Shown piece after piece: positions 21,327 through 32,956 of a stretch of DNA of 64,000 nt (the stretch's first letter is position 1; every line of letters begins with the position of its first letter). Origin of the DNA: Colletotrichum lupini (lineage: Eukaryota > Ascomycota > Sordariomycetes > Glomerellales > Glomerellaceae); assembly GCF_023278565.1 (NCBI RefSeq), contig NC_064681.1:62001-126000 (forward strand). The letters are read 5' to 3'. The translations under genes and the position numbers were made by a program. The notes beneath the pieces were generated by a model. That model did no database searches, was not told the DNA's origin, and worked only from the letters and a program-made list of their open reading frames with translations.

Positions 21327-24300
21327 GTTTCGGGCAGGATGTATATTTTCGAGGTAACGTCTCGCAACCCTCGTGGGTTGAATGGTTGACTGACCAACAG
21401 CCAAGAAGTTCTGCTCGATTGTGGTGGATGAGGGAAGCGGAGAAATCGAGGGACGCTGGGTAGACGGGAGTCGACTTTGGAGGATGGCCGGCTAATGCGT
21501 GCGGCGGTTGCAGGAATGCGGGTGCAATTTCAAAATGTCTCGGAACAACAACTGTTTAATTGTGAGTGCGGTTCTCGCTGAAATCGGCATGTGTAAAAGC
21601 CCGCCTAATCATTCCAGCGTAGCGACTGCAGCGAGATCGGGAAGAGACCGCATCAAATTGAAGAGGTGCATGGAGAACAGGTGATGCAGATGGGAAGCAG
21701 GGAAAGAAACACTAACCTCCGTGCACCAGGTCTCCCGGTGACTCGGATTGAGAAGCCGGCAGGCGGACGACGCAAGCTAGTCGCCTCCGCCTAGTAGAAG
21801 TAGTGTCGCGGCGAGTTTGGCGATGGTTGAGCGTACAAAAGGAAGTTCGTGGGACAGTCGCAGAGACGTTTGGCACGTTTGTTTGTTCGAACGGGCGAGC
21901 AGCGAGAAGCCGGGGAATTACCGGTGCGACAATGTCGAGGCGAGGAATCGCGCGTTTTTGAGATGACTGTCTCGAAACCCTGGGTGGGATTAGGTGTATG
22001 GAGATTGCAAACCGTCAAAATGGGCTTCGCTCTGCCAGAAACCGTAAGGGGGAGAAAAAAGGCAGATGTTGAGGTGAATGGGGTGTGAGCGAAAATGGTG
22101 AGCAAGCAAGCCCCCGAGAGTGTTAGGCGCGGAAAATCTGGCTGGGCATTTAGGTGTTTCGCCCGCAGCAGCGCCAGGTAAGAAGTTCGTATTTTGGTAC
22201 ACCCGTGCGGCTCCCTTGTCTGGCGTTGCGCTTGCTCGTATTGGCTTGCGACCCGTCTCCAAGTGTTGTCGAGGAGCTCGAGTACTGGTATCTGCCCGCG
22301 GGGTGCGCGCGCAGGAAGCGGGAGCCGGAGGAATCGTTGTTTGGAGTGGTTCGCCTTGGAGATGCTGAAGACAAGGCTTGGAAGGATTGTTGTCGGCGTC
22401 GGGCATGAGGCATTCGACAGAAAAGAAGGAATGATACGGATACAATAAGGTGGGTAGCACGATGGACGGTGGCTTGGGTGGTCTTGTGTTCGTGGATGTT
22501 GGCTTTTCAATCTTGGCCCATGAAGACAATGGACGACCCGACGTCAATCAGTGGAGAGGGACTGTACCGTAGTACCGAAGCTGCAACGACGATATACGTA
22601 GGTACCTTGGAAGACTCTATGTATACCGCGGGACTTGCGAAAAGAGGCAAAATGCGCCGCGTGTGAGACAAATTGGGGGGCCTTTAAGCTCTAACAGGAT
22701 GGGATGGCAGGAACGGGGGCAGGCACAGCTGAAGCAAAGGTACCTTCAATGTAAAGCACCCCGTACCTAGGTACCGTAACCTCTCGTGAATGCTTCCTTC
22801 CTCAGCCATATTCTTCCCTTGTGTGAACAGATTGGGGACAGATTGGCATTTTCACGGGAGGAAGTAATTGCCATAGCCATTTACAGATATCCTTCCTTGG
22901 CAAATTGGTTTGGTCGCCGCCTCCTTTCACTGGCACCCGTTCTCCATACCATATATGGCCTCATGAGTCTCGACAACAACGGGAATGGTGCGTCGATAAC
23001 AACGGCCCAGCCTTGTCCCTCCAAGCTGGAATCTGGGGAGGAGGAACCTAGCTATACCTGCCTCCCCTCCGAGCCCCAGCCCCTGTGCTCACGGGACTCC
23101 TCCCTGACCCCATCTGCTTTGCCGAGTGCCGTCATCCAGGACAGGGGGGCGCCTTAGGATGATGGGATCAGACTGAGAGAGTGGAGTGAATGCTGTTGCA
23201 TTTGCACCTTAAAAACCTAAGCCCAGGCAATACCAGACCCGCCTGGTATCCGGCTAGGTAGTTTTCTCGGAGTGAAAAATAAAAGCAGACTAGGGGAAAG
23301 GAGAGGCACATACCACACCACAGTGACGGGGGGCAAAAGGCCCGCTGCAAAGCTGGGAAAAAGCAAGGCAGCCCGAGCCAAGCAGGTTTATTTTGAGTCC
23401 CCGGCCGGGGCAACAAGGGAAAGAGCGGCCCTTTCTGTGCAGCCACTGATCCATGCCTCTCGTTCTCCAGCCGTACGCAGTACTTGTACAGAGTAAGCTC
23501 ATGATATGCAAACACCACTCTCTGTTTTTGACTTTGCCTTACCTTGGTTGCCTTTCTATCGTACAATACGTAAACCTGGGCCATCATCCATGCCTTTTGC
23601 TGAGACCAGCTGAGACCGTTGGAGATGGCGGAGGCCAAGGTGCTAAAGAGTACCTAAGTTGGGTGCATAAGGAAGCGGCTGTGCAGAGACCGCAGATGAA
23701 TGAATCCCCGAAAAGCAGCCGGTGCTTTGCTCATGGTACCTTACCTAGGCGGCACTCGAGTCACCACTGCTAAACGTCCTCCTTACACCAGCTACTCGTC
23801 TACCAACCGGACGTCTTCGAGGGGCTTCACTTTTGGGACACGTTTGCGACTGCAATCTAAGTAAGACCAGCGACAAATCGCTGACCGCAAACTGAGTGTG
23901 CCCACTCACGAGTCTGAATGAATGTTTCTTTAGTGGGCCGAAGCCCTGGCTGGCTCTTGTCCCTCCGGGCCTATGGACAGACCGTGGTTGGCTGAGCGAC
24001 CGCTGGCGCCTACCCTGTCTATTTGAGGTGTGGCTGCGCCCCTCTCTACATAGTACGGAGTACCTACTGCAGTATACCTACACAGTAAACCAGCCCACCA
24101 CTTCTCCTGGAAGCCCGTGACCCTCACTTCCCCCGCCCTCGCTGATCCATCCATTCGATTGTCGTTCTTGTCGTCCAACCTCTTCGTCTCACTTTACTTA
24201 GTACGAATGCGTGCCCGCCGGTAATCCGTACCTGAGCGACAGCATTCGCGAACAGCGAAAGAACCGACTTCGTCAGCAACACGGGTCCTCACCGACAATG

Positions 24301-25500
24301 CTCCGACCACCAGGTCGTTGACGGCTGCCGAGTCAACGCTACGACAGAAGTCTGTTTTTCCAACAAAAGTATCGTCCTCAGTCATGCAAAATGCGACGGG
24401 GGGCCGGTGATCGTCAGGCCCACATGCAACCAAGTCCATCAAAAGCGAACACACAGAATCAAGCATCATCCACCCACACAACCAACCTCCAGACAATCAG
24501 ACTGTCGCAAATCGAATCCCATCATTTCCCGCCCGTAAACACTTCACGCAACTCTGCGTGTTGGGTTCGCTCGTAGCTTTGTACGGATTGACAGCGATGA
24601 TCAGCAAAATCCGAAACTGTCATCCCATCCTTTGGCTATTTTACTTCCTCCCTCCAGTGCCGCAAAAGCTCCTGACCCCTCTCAAAAAAAAGAAACCCCA
24701 GCAACCTTCCCTACTGAATCAATCTGCCTCTAAAATCAGCAAGGAAGTCCCTTTTGCCATCACTCTTGAAGAGTCCCCGGCTTCTCAGTGCCCCTTCATC
24801 TCAATCACCATTGCCGCCTTCCGCCTTCACCGTAGTCGTATTCTATGCTTTGGCTCCCGCGAACCCCCCTACCAAAAACACCAAACCTGAAGCACACTGA
24901 AGCAGCACCGGCCCTGCTTCACTCTCCCTACGGAGTACTGCTGCAACGCTAACCCATGTTTTACGCATGACATCACCAAATAGCTTCAAACAGGATGGAT
25001 TCCCCTTTCAGTCATCGGCGCTCACCTCTGCTCTGGGACAATTGATGCTACGTAATAATTTGAGCTTTTCCACGAGTGTTCACTCACACGGCTGAAAGCG
25101 AGAGTAAGAGTGAGGAAAGCCACGCCACACTCTTCTACCTACCATATTGCTGACACTCCACCTGACGCCACGTTCTGCCTGCCATCTGCTCTTCCAGCGT
25201 CCAGCTTTACGCCGGCCTGATCAACCCTCGTAAAATACACAGACCACCGTCCTATTCTCCTGAGAGGTTCTGCGAGACTGCAAAACCTCGTATCGGCGAG
25301 TCAGGCGACTTGCGAAAAAGGCAGCTCGACCAATATGTAGGTCCATAGCGCCATTAGTCAACTCTCAGTGAAGTGAACCATCATTTCTATCTGTCTCCAA
25401 CTACCCTCAACTAGTGCCCGGCATCCTTTCTCCCGACGTTTCCCGCCAATGCCCATCATCTCCCACTTTGAGAGGCTCAACCTAGATATTTTGCGAATCA
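21327..25500. promoter_or_regulatory. Long upstream region of the GH17 gene, gene-free, with TACCTAGGTA-type motifs
   Basis: 4.2 kb without a convincing gene. Open frames at 21791-22510 (minus) and 22786-23157 (plus) show no family motifs, and their frames overlap on both strands. The region is pyrimidine-rich on the plus strand from about 24100 to 25450. It has clusters of GGTACC/CCTAGG-like motifs near 22560-22610, 22735-22780, 23735-23755 and 24055-24085. It may hold a long 5' leader or non-coding transcripts, which sequence alone cannot show. Confidence 0.4.
22763..22774. promoter_or_regulatory. Perfect 12-bp palindrome GTACCTAGGTAC
   Basis: One of several GGTACC/CCTAGG-type intergenic motifs in the window. 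Related forms lie near 22597, 23740, 44455-44485 and 54105. They look like binding sites for a regulator, but no factor is assigned. Confidence 0.45.
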
Positions 25501-28441
25501 CTCCCGCAACCTTATCCCCAAACTCTGGGACTAACGCGTGCAGTATTGCGATACTTGGATCAAAATCGTGTTCTCTCCTAGAGCTCCTGCAGCTTTATTT
25601 CATAAATGGGTATTGATCTGCCATACTAGTGCTTCAAGCACCGTCGAATGGGCAGAGCTAATGTAGCCCTTTGCAACACAATCGAAGGGTAGGTCAACGA
25701 TGATATACGCTCTATGAATCTCTCGTCACGTCACAATCATTATTGAAATGCTGGGGAGTTCGTTTAAATGTTATGTAACCGCCAGACAATCTGATACTTG
25801 TACCTCCAAGTTCACAGTACATCAACAAGCCAGACGAAGTATGATTTCTCAGGTTCAAGTAGTGTATTCACACCAACTGAATTGCCTCAAGTCAAGTCAT
25901 TCCAGTGTAACTGAAACAATAATCCCCATTCGGAAGTCATTCATTCACATCATGATGGTGCTTTTCCAAGCCCGTCTCGTATGACCTGCATCACATGCAC
26001 CGATGCTAAGTGGAAGGCCTGATTTCGCAGCTGCGGTAGTCTAGAAGAGAGTCTTGACCAGAGGTTTGTGATTTCTTCAAATTACAACCGCTCGTAACGA
26101 ATCACAGTAGCCCTAAATGGGACGTGGAAGTAAGAGCCCTTTCGACAGCACGTCGAAGACAGGTTTATTTGCTATCAACTTACATCCAAGTGTGGCTATA
26201 TATGCTTGAGCCAGTCTCAAACACAACTAAGTGGACTTTATGCATGGACTTGAAACATAGACTCTTTTTGAAACTCGAACGAGTACACACAGGTTAAAAT
26301 CTTTGGCCACGGATGTCGAAGGCTTGGCTTCGATGTGCCCGGAAACTTCACAGCGATGTACGATCCTTCTTGTTTTCGCCCATCAGGTATAATTATGAGC
26401 TTATGTCAGCGCTGTAATGGCAGGCTAAAAAACACCTATATGATCTGATAAACGACAGTAAGCCGTATTTATGTACGCCAGACTTTTGAGTACTATCTGT
26501 AGTCGCAGTGCTATCGAGCCGTTACGGGTTCCGAAGTCTAAGGAGCATCCATTTCGGCACATCGTGTATTTGAAAACTTCACCGGCTGTATCTAGTTGAA
26601 TGACATCTGCAGACCTTTCTTGCCAGATTCCTAGTGAAAGATTCGTTCTATCTGGGCTGAAACAGTCGGTCCAGAAGCAAGAGACCTTGAGGCTTAAAAT
26701 TAAAAGCCTTGGGTGAAAGCATCCATATAGTCTACTGGAATGGCAAACCGATATCGAGAACGCTTCATTCCATCTAGTAATTCTTTTTGAGGAAAGGTGG
26801 CGCTTATAACATTTTAGGTACTGGTCAAGTCACTTGCAACGATCACAGTAGTATATAACGTTTACAAGACGAAGTTACACGTATTATATCATTGCTATCG
26901 GACGTCACTCAGTGCTTATGAACTTCTATTTTGATGCGATTAGCAGTACTAACAGAGCCTCCAATTCTACCATAGCAACAAAAGCCTCATAACGCTTATC
27001 GTCTAAGATTAGTTAATGATACATGAAGATAGTTAAGGTACAGAGATAAGACTAGCGTAACCGCCCTCCGCTGCCGTTATATCCCATTTACGCGACGTTG
27101 CTATCCTTCTGATTTGTTTTGTTCATGCTTTCATGGGGGAAAGGAGCACCCTTGGAAGTAAGAACAATACCGGGCTAAGAATTAAGTCGTGAAAACGTGG
27201 TAAGTTCTGAACTCTTCCGATAGTGATACTTATGAGGGAAGACAGTGCATTTTATGTCATTAAGCAAGGGCGGCGTACATGGGTAATAATACAACTTTAT
27301 TGTTTTGTTCAGTTCGACGAACGTTTACCCTAGAGCGGAACGCTACGTATCCCTCGAGCATCTCATTTTACGTATATGCATCTTTTGAGTAAAGATAAGG
27401 CTTAAGAAGTTTTTGATAATCACGACTATTAGCAATTATCCTTCTTTTATCCATGTAAATACTCTTGATGCAACATCTTGAACTGAATCGTTCTGCCCGA
27501 TTCTCAGCTACGATGAAGCCATTCACCGAATAGTATGTATCGTCTTCAAACTGGACAGACGTGCTTCTGATAACTGAGATTCAATTTGCCAGCTGATGTC
27601 TCATCTTAGTCAATAGCATGAGCACTCTCGGACCAGTGCTCGTGGAGAGCGAGAGGTTGCTAGTGTGGATCGACTCGGTTATCGGCAGGCAGGTGAGACG
27701 CAGTTGGGCCCCATCACACGTGTTCCAGATTTCGTTTAAGCCCCTGGCTCAGACTGAAGGCCCCCCCAAAATGGCAAATCTCCCAACCCCAAGAACATGT
27801 CACCAGCCCGAAAGCTCGCACTTGCGTGATACCTCAGGCTTTACGTTTACAGGTAGGTTACTGTAGAGTTGAAATCACTTGGAATTGATTTTTCCGTCCT
27901 AAAATCATATTCTACGGTCGTTCCATGCACAAACCGTCTTGATAGACGTGCAGAAATTGCTTGCAGCCTCAAGCTAGGGCTCGTTTCATGAGAGCCCGTC
28001 CTGCGCTTAGCACTTGAGAGACATGAAACACGTCAACGCAACACTCCAGATGTATCAAAGGGTTTGCTTGGCTGAGCACAGATGACAAGAGCAGGGATCA
28101 TCGCGAGCCCACCCGACCTTCTCTGCAAGGGAACCAGGAGTTGGGAGTGCAAAGATTCGTTCGGGGTTTCATCGGCCATCGTCCCTTCCATGAGGAGATG
28201 GCCAACCCTCGCTCGTGAATCGAGCTCTCAAACAGCCATTGTAGCCGAGTAGAATGAGCCGGTATATCCTGTATGACGGGAGAGAGAACCCCGTATGCGG
28301 ATCTTACGGTAGACAAAACCAAGGCGATCCCCAGGTTTGATTATCCTCTCAACAAACCAATGTGCGGTTGCTATTGTTCCCTTGTTCTGCATTTTCTAGC
28401 ACGTTGACCCTCCCGCTGTTACTCTCTTTTCCAAGATCAAA
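25501..28441. other. Gene-free stretch upstream of the UstYa gene
   Basis: 2.9 kb of mixed, mildly AT-rich sequence with many stops in all frames and normal CA/TG content, so not RIP-mutated. The open frame at 27618-27866 has no recognisable motif. No RiPP precursor (signal peptide plus repeated core with Lys-Arg sites) was found. The last ~60 bp are CT-rich and look like the UstYa leader. Confidence 0.4.
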
Positions 28442-29567
28442 ATGCCCCCCAAAAGCAACCACTACTCAACAGTATCGCACTCGGATACATATGATGATTC
28501 CACTACTGAAGTCGACGAGTCACTCATGGGCGATGAGAAGCAATGGCACTCAATAGACCTGAACGTGAAAGGGAACCAGGGAGGAAGCACTTGGAAAGAG
28601 GTCAAAATTTTCTTGCGGAGATATCGCTGGCTTATCGACACACTTCTCCTCCTCACGAATATTGGTCTCTCGCTAGGACTGTCGTTATTGTTGTACTATC
28701 AGTTTGAAGACGCCAAGTTCCCGTCGCGAATGACACAAATTGGCGGCGATTACACAGGCGCTGGCCCGCAATGTAAGTCAGCCCCCAGACTAAGCCATGG
28801 TATGGTCCGCTAAGCTAACTGTTGTGACCTTCAGTCCCGATCGAGATCAAGAAATTTGATGCCGACCATGCCGTGGTGCCTCCCAACGCAACAGAATTTC
28901 TTTCCGAAGCTACGCTGAACCAATGGCGATCGCTTTTGCCTGGTAACGCCACTAGCTGAGACCTCAACTACAAGATTGATAATTCACTAACACCGGTATA
29001 GCTGGTGCCGGTTGGAAATCCGAGGATGATGGCCCTTTCTTCACCACTACCATGACCCATCAATTGCATTGCATCGTACGGTTCAACTCTATTGCTTCCT
29101 TGGAGATACATTTACTGACTTCTTGTAGTTCATGATGGGACGCATCTACTCTGGAATGGTCACCAACAAGACTGACATGTCTAGAACCGAGGCTGATATC
29201 CATTTCTATCACTGCATTGACTATCTGAGACAAGCAACCATGTGCTTAGCGGATCTGGCACTTGAACCACATCTGATTACGGACGCGGATGACAACGGGC
29301 CTGGAGATGGTAGTTGGAACGGCATGCATGGTAGGCGACTTCTCCCCCCTCGACAAACTGCAGATAATTCCAAGCAAAGGTGTGTCAATCTCAAAGAGCG
29401 AGAACTAACCCGGACGTACTCTCAGTCTGCAAGAATCACGATCAAGTGATCAAATACGTAGATCGTAAGTTCAAACAATAAACAACTCTAAATTGACAAC
29501 AGTCTAACACTGAGTCACAGGGCAAATCAAGGAAGGAGTTCGTGTGGTTCTGCCGATAGATGACTGA
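28442..29567 (+). CDS. UstYa/DUF3328-family membrane oxidase-like protein
   Basis: Six exons keep frame: 28442-28772, 28835-28942, 29002-29075, 29129-29330, 29426-29464 and 29521-29567 (introns 53-95 bp), giving 266 residues. The N-terminal ~60 residues are polar and cytoplasmic, followed by one membrane segment at about 63-87. The two family signature motifs HxxHC are present: HQLHC at 166-170, just before an intron, and HFYHC at 196-200, followed by IDYLRQ. UstYa-type proteins act in fungal RiPP (ustiloxin, asperipin, phomopsin) and some other secondary-metabolite pathways, where they catalyse oxidative cyclisation. Here no precursor peptide, tyrosinase, peptidase or methyltransferase lies close by, so the pathway is unknown. 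The small exons explain why no long open frame is visible. Family call is confident, role is not. Confidence 0.88.
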
Positions 29568-30243
29568 GCACTAGAGATTGGAGTAGTTTTTGAGTGGCAG
29601 CGTCTTTATCCCATTGAGAATACAATACAACAGTAATACTCTTCTTCGGACTCTCAACGAATGAATCATACGCAGCACCATGGGTCCACACAGTCAGCCT
29701 TTTTGGAAAAGAGATTGTGCAATAGGCGACATCCACCTACGGAATGGATTCCAAGTAACCCAAACTCATGTTGGTTGGCGCCAAGACCTTCGCCGCAAGC
29801 CTGTACCCACGTTCTCAATAAAGGATCTCTTCTGCGCAAGACATAATTGGACTACGCCGCACGCAACAGCTGACTTGAGTCTAGTCAGTGCAGCTGCACA
29901 CATCGGCGCCAGCGGATCGCGAGGACTGGCAACCAGATTTGAGATCTGTGATTGGAAGTGTCCTTCAAGGATGCCTGTCAGTTTCCCATAGCCTCAATGC
30001 CTGTGGACGGAGCTACTCGCATGCCTGCTCTCGACCTTGCTTGCCAGCTGAAGCTTTGGCCGCAGCCTGATTTCCCTGGTATTAAATACCTCTGGCTCCG
30101 GAAGCCAGGCAGTTGGACAATACAATGAGTTTCTTCTGCATCTTCCCTTTGTCATCCCTCGACCTGCGCTCCGTCCATCTCGTCTGATTGAGCAGCTGAG
30201 CAAGCCAGCGATAATCGGAGGCTTTGAGGGACTAACACTCGTC
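29568..30243. promoter_or_regulatory. Intergenic region, UstYa to sensor-like gene
   Basis: 676 bp with no gene visible. A TATA-like stretch, GGTATTAAATACC, lies about 165 bp before the downstream start codon. Confidence 0.4.
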
Positions 30244-31170
30244 ATGCATCTACTAGGTCGCGTCTCACTCTGCCTTCTCCTCTCGGCCCACGGAACACAA
30301 TCCGAAAACCGTTTTCGAAGACCGCCTGGTCCGGGTCCCTCAGGTGACTTCCGAGATAACCCTGTTTACCCGTTGGGAACCCAACTTGATCTACAATGGG
30401 AAACGGACTTTACGGCAATCGACTTAATCATCTGGCATGAAGCGACGTATCCGAAGAGTGAAGCAACGTATGCTTCAATTATCTGTAGGTCAATACATTG
30501 CGAGAGATTCTTTGGATGAGAGCTCAGAAATGCAGCAAACACGCGTGCGCTGGGCATGCTCTGGACGGTCAGCTTTACTGGCTTCCCTTCGCACCATGAT
30601 CCGACTTTGAGCCCGGTGTACTTCATTCAGATGTTCAACCACAGTGCTTCAGTGGGAGACATCACTTGCCACTATTTCAACATTACCAACTCCGTAGCAT
30701 CCACCTCGGCGACAACATCGACATCCCCTACGTCGACAGCTTCGACTTTGACGGCAGTTGCTACACTGGTTGAAGCATCCCCAACCGCGTCACCTGGCTC
30801 TATTGGAATGAATAACGGCGCATCTACCGGTGTAGTCGCTGGCATTACAGTGGGCGTCGTTTTGGGAACGCTGGCTATCATGGGCCTAGTGGGTTGGGTT
30901 ATCTGGAGGCACTTGCGGAAGAAGAAACAGGGTCATGGGAGCGGTGATGCCGGGGCAAGCGACGTGGGGAACTTTTCTGCTGTTCAAGAAATCGGGCCCT
31001 CTCCTCCTCTTCGTTGGAAGTACGAGCTTCCTATGAATGCTCAGCAACATCGTTATGAAGCTGATGGAACAGAAGTTGTGAGGTATGAGATGGCCAGCGA
31101 ACTTGGTTCGACTGACAATGAGAACAAAACTTTGAGGGTGAGGGGTGACGCAATGTTGAGAGAGCCGTGA
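30244..31170 (+). CDS. Single-pass cell-surface sensor-like protein (signal peptide, Ser/Thr stalk, TM, cytoplasmic tail)
   Basis: The first exon starts at 30244 with a signal peptide (MHLLGRVSLCLLLSAHG). One intron is needed. The best frame-preserving choice is 30468-30527 (60 bp, GTATGC...CAG), giving about 288 residues; other donors between 30468 and 30489 are possible. The ectodomain has a beta-sandwich-like pattern (LDLQWETDF, IIWHEA, WTVSFTGF, VYFIQMFN, CHYFNIT). A Ser/Thr-rich stalk follows at about 130-170, then a membrane helix at about 175-202 and a Lys/Arg stop-transfer (RHLRKKKQG). The tail is about 80 residues. The arrangement resembles WSC/Mid2-type wall-stress sensors and the many uncharacterised fungal proteins of the same plan. 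There is no cysteine-rich WSC domain. Function is unknown; a role in surface sensing is inference. Confidence 0.75.
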
Positions 31171-31966
31171 GCAACCTATGTATGGATCGGAGGTAAATAG
31201 GACTTACGTGAAAGCTGTCGAGAGGAAGGCTCAATATCCAAATACCTAGATGAAATACTCCGCCATTATTGAACAGCATGATACTAGCATTCACGGCAGG
31301 CTCGGGAATGCCGTCGGTCTGTGGCATCTAGCAAATTGCCCTTCTTGAGGATATTGGAAATCATCATGTAATGCCTTACTTACTTGAAGCATTATATCCA
31401 GCTTCGGAAGCCGCCTCTTCATATTGATATAGCTGGAAACCTCGAGGCTTAGCTTTTCATGTGGAATCCTCAATACTGAATCCGTTGTTTGAGCACAAAC
31501 TAAAGGGTTGAACAACCACCTCAAACTACTTATGCTATGATTGCTTTCTAATTATCCTGGCCGATAATTTCTGAAACCGGCTCAACTACCTGCTGCTGGA
31601 TAACCGACATGAACATCACCTCTCGAGATCGGTTCAATGTTAGAATCAAGGTCCTTCTCGCGCACCCGCAAGCCCATTTGGAAGACGACGCTACGGGCTT
31701 ACATCTATAATACTCAAAGTTTCCCACAATTTAAGACTCTTTCCCGGGGTAAATAAATGGTACTGAGGCATGTGAGCATGTCGTTTCTCGAAATGCTACA
31801 GTTCACTCATACGATGAACACAGGAGGTCTCAGGTAGACAATGGTGTGAAAAGGAGTGTAGGCTACTGGGCATTGAAGTCCAATTAAAGTCACACCTAGC
31901 AGTGAACGTGAGTCCATTATTAATGATGCCGCTAACGTAGCATCCAGGTTAGACAGGTTAGACAAT
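31171..31966. other. Intergenic region between convergent genes
   Basis: 796 bp between the sensor-like gene (plus) and the esterase gene (minus), which converge. No gene is seen. It should hold both 3' UTRs. Confidence 0.4.
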
Positions 31967-32956
31967 CTACTGTAGCCATGCTTTCACCAAGTTCCTCAGC
32001 CCACTCGCCATCCATTCTTCATCAATCTTCGTCATAGCATCAAAGCCATGCTCACCAGGCTGGACCGCTAGATTGAACTCCAACTCAGGGTCAACCTCCC
32101 TAACCAACTCTTTCAACGCGACATTTCCTTTCGCCGGCACAACACTATCATCAGCACCCTGCCACACGAATACACCACCGCGCGGAAACTTCTGCCCAGC
32201 CCTCAACCTCTCAAACGGAAAAAGCTGCTCCTTCTCGAGCGGGAACATCTTGGGAAAACCGCCGTGTTGAAGATTAGCAAACATGAGGAGGCCCCTCTCG
32301 AGATCTCGGTCGTTGGAGATGAGTGCAGGTGCCTCCCCATTACGAATCTTTTCAAAATGGTCGTCAACGATGCTCTGAGGCAGGGCTAGTCCGAATACCG
32401 GAGCCGTCGGCTTCTCCATGAAGTGTGCGTCGGCAAGGTCGATGCAAGGATAGGCGGCTGTCACAGCCCGGATTTCCTTGGCATGAGACAAGCCTGTCAT
32501 GATACTCAGGTAGCCTCCCGCACTGTCACCAGCCGTCAGGATCCGATCCGTGTCAACATCAACGCGGCCTCCAAGCTCTTTCTTGAGAAAAGGGGCTAGC
32601 TCCTTATGAACCCAGGCCCAATGATCCTCTATATCTTCGAGGAGGTCTTCGATAGTGGACTCCGGCGCGAGACGGTAGTTCGGGCTCACTATTACAGCCG
32701 AGTGGCGTGCCGCAAGTTCCATGTGCCAGGGCGCGAAGAATCCGGGATAGAGACTCGCGCCGCCGATAAAACCGCCGCCGTGGTAGCGTAGTATTATGGG
32801 GCATGGTGAGGTCACCGGGCTCGAGGCAACTGTCAGCTTCTTCGGGATGAGGACATCGGTGGTGATGGAGTGGTCTGAAATTGTCTTGTAAATCGTTGTC
32901 AGGGTGGTGAAGTCTGAGAAACGAGACATGTCGTCTGGATGCGGCAGGAGATCCAT
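31967..32956 (-). CDS. Alpha/beta-hydrolase fold-3 esterase/lipase (HSL family)
   Basis: A single exon of 329 residues. The frame is open for 10 more codons upstream, but only to a TTG, so Met 32956 (AAA before ATG) is chosen. The oxyanion-hole motif HGGGF is at 59-63. The nucleophile elbow GDSAGG is at 143-148 (Ser145). The acid is in GADDS (Asp270, or Asp269), and the catalytic His is His303 in GEHGFD. NYRLAPE at 93-99 is typical of hormone-sensitive-lipase-like esterases. There is no signal peptide, so it is probably a cytosolic carboxylesterase acting on small acyl esters. Length and motifs are complete, so it looks functional. Substrate is unknown. It converges with the sensor-like gene, and there is no sign of a shared pathway with the UstYa gene. 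Confidence 0.9.
   Translation of the reverse strand: MDLLPHPDDMSRFSDFTTLTTIYKTISDHSITTDVLIPKKLTVASSPVTSPCPIILRYHGGGFIGGASLYPGFFAPWHMELAARHSAVIVSPNYRLAPESTIEDLLEDIEDHWAWVHKELAPFLKKELGGRVDVDTDRILTAGDSAGGYLSIMTGLSHAKEIRAVTAAYPCIDLADAHFMEKPTAPVFGLALPQSIVDDHFEKIRNGEAPALISNDRDLERGLLMFANLQHGGFPKMFPLEKEQLFPFERLRAGQKFPRGGVFVWQGADDSVVPAKGNVALKELVREVDPELEFNLAVQPGEHGFDAMTKIDEEWMASGLRNLVKAWLQ

Noticed and set aside
21327..21404. N-terminal extension of the GH17 protein
   Set aside because: Its first codon is TTG rather than ATG. The first ATG is at 21326 with a good context.
21791..22547. Long minus-strand open frames upstream of the GH17 gene
   Set aside because: Low-complexity, overlapping frames on both strands, no motif and no plausible splice structure. 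Probably regulatory DNA.
22786..23157. 123-residue plus-strand open frame
   Set aside because: No recognisable motif and no coding-like codon pattern; lies in promoter-like sequence.
23000..28441. Search for a RiPP (dikaritin-type) precursor near the UstYa gene
   Set aside because: No open frame with a signal peptide and repeated core peptides separated by Lys-Arg was found on either strand within the window.
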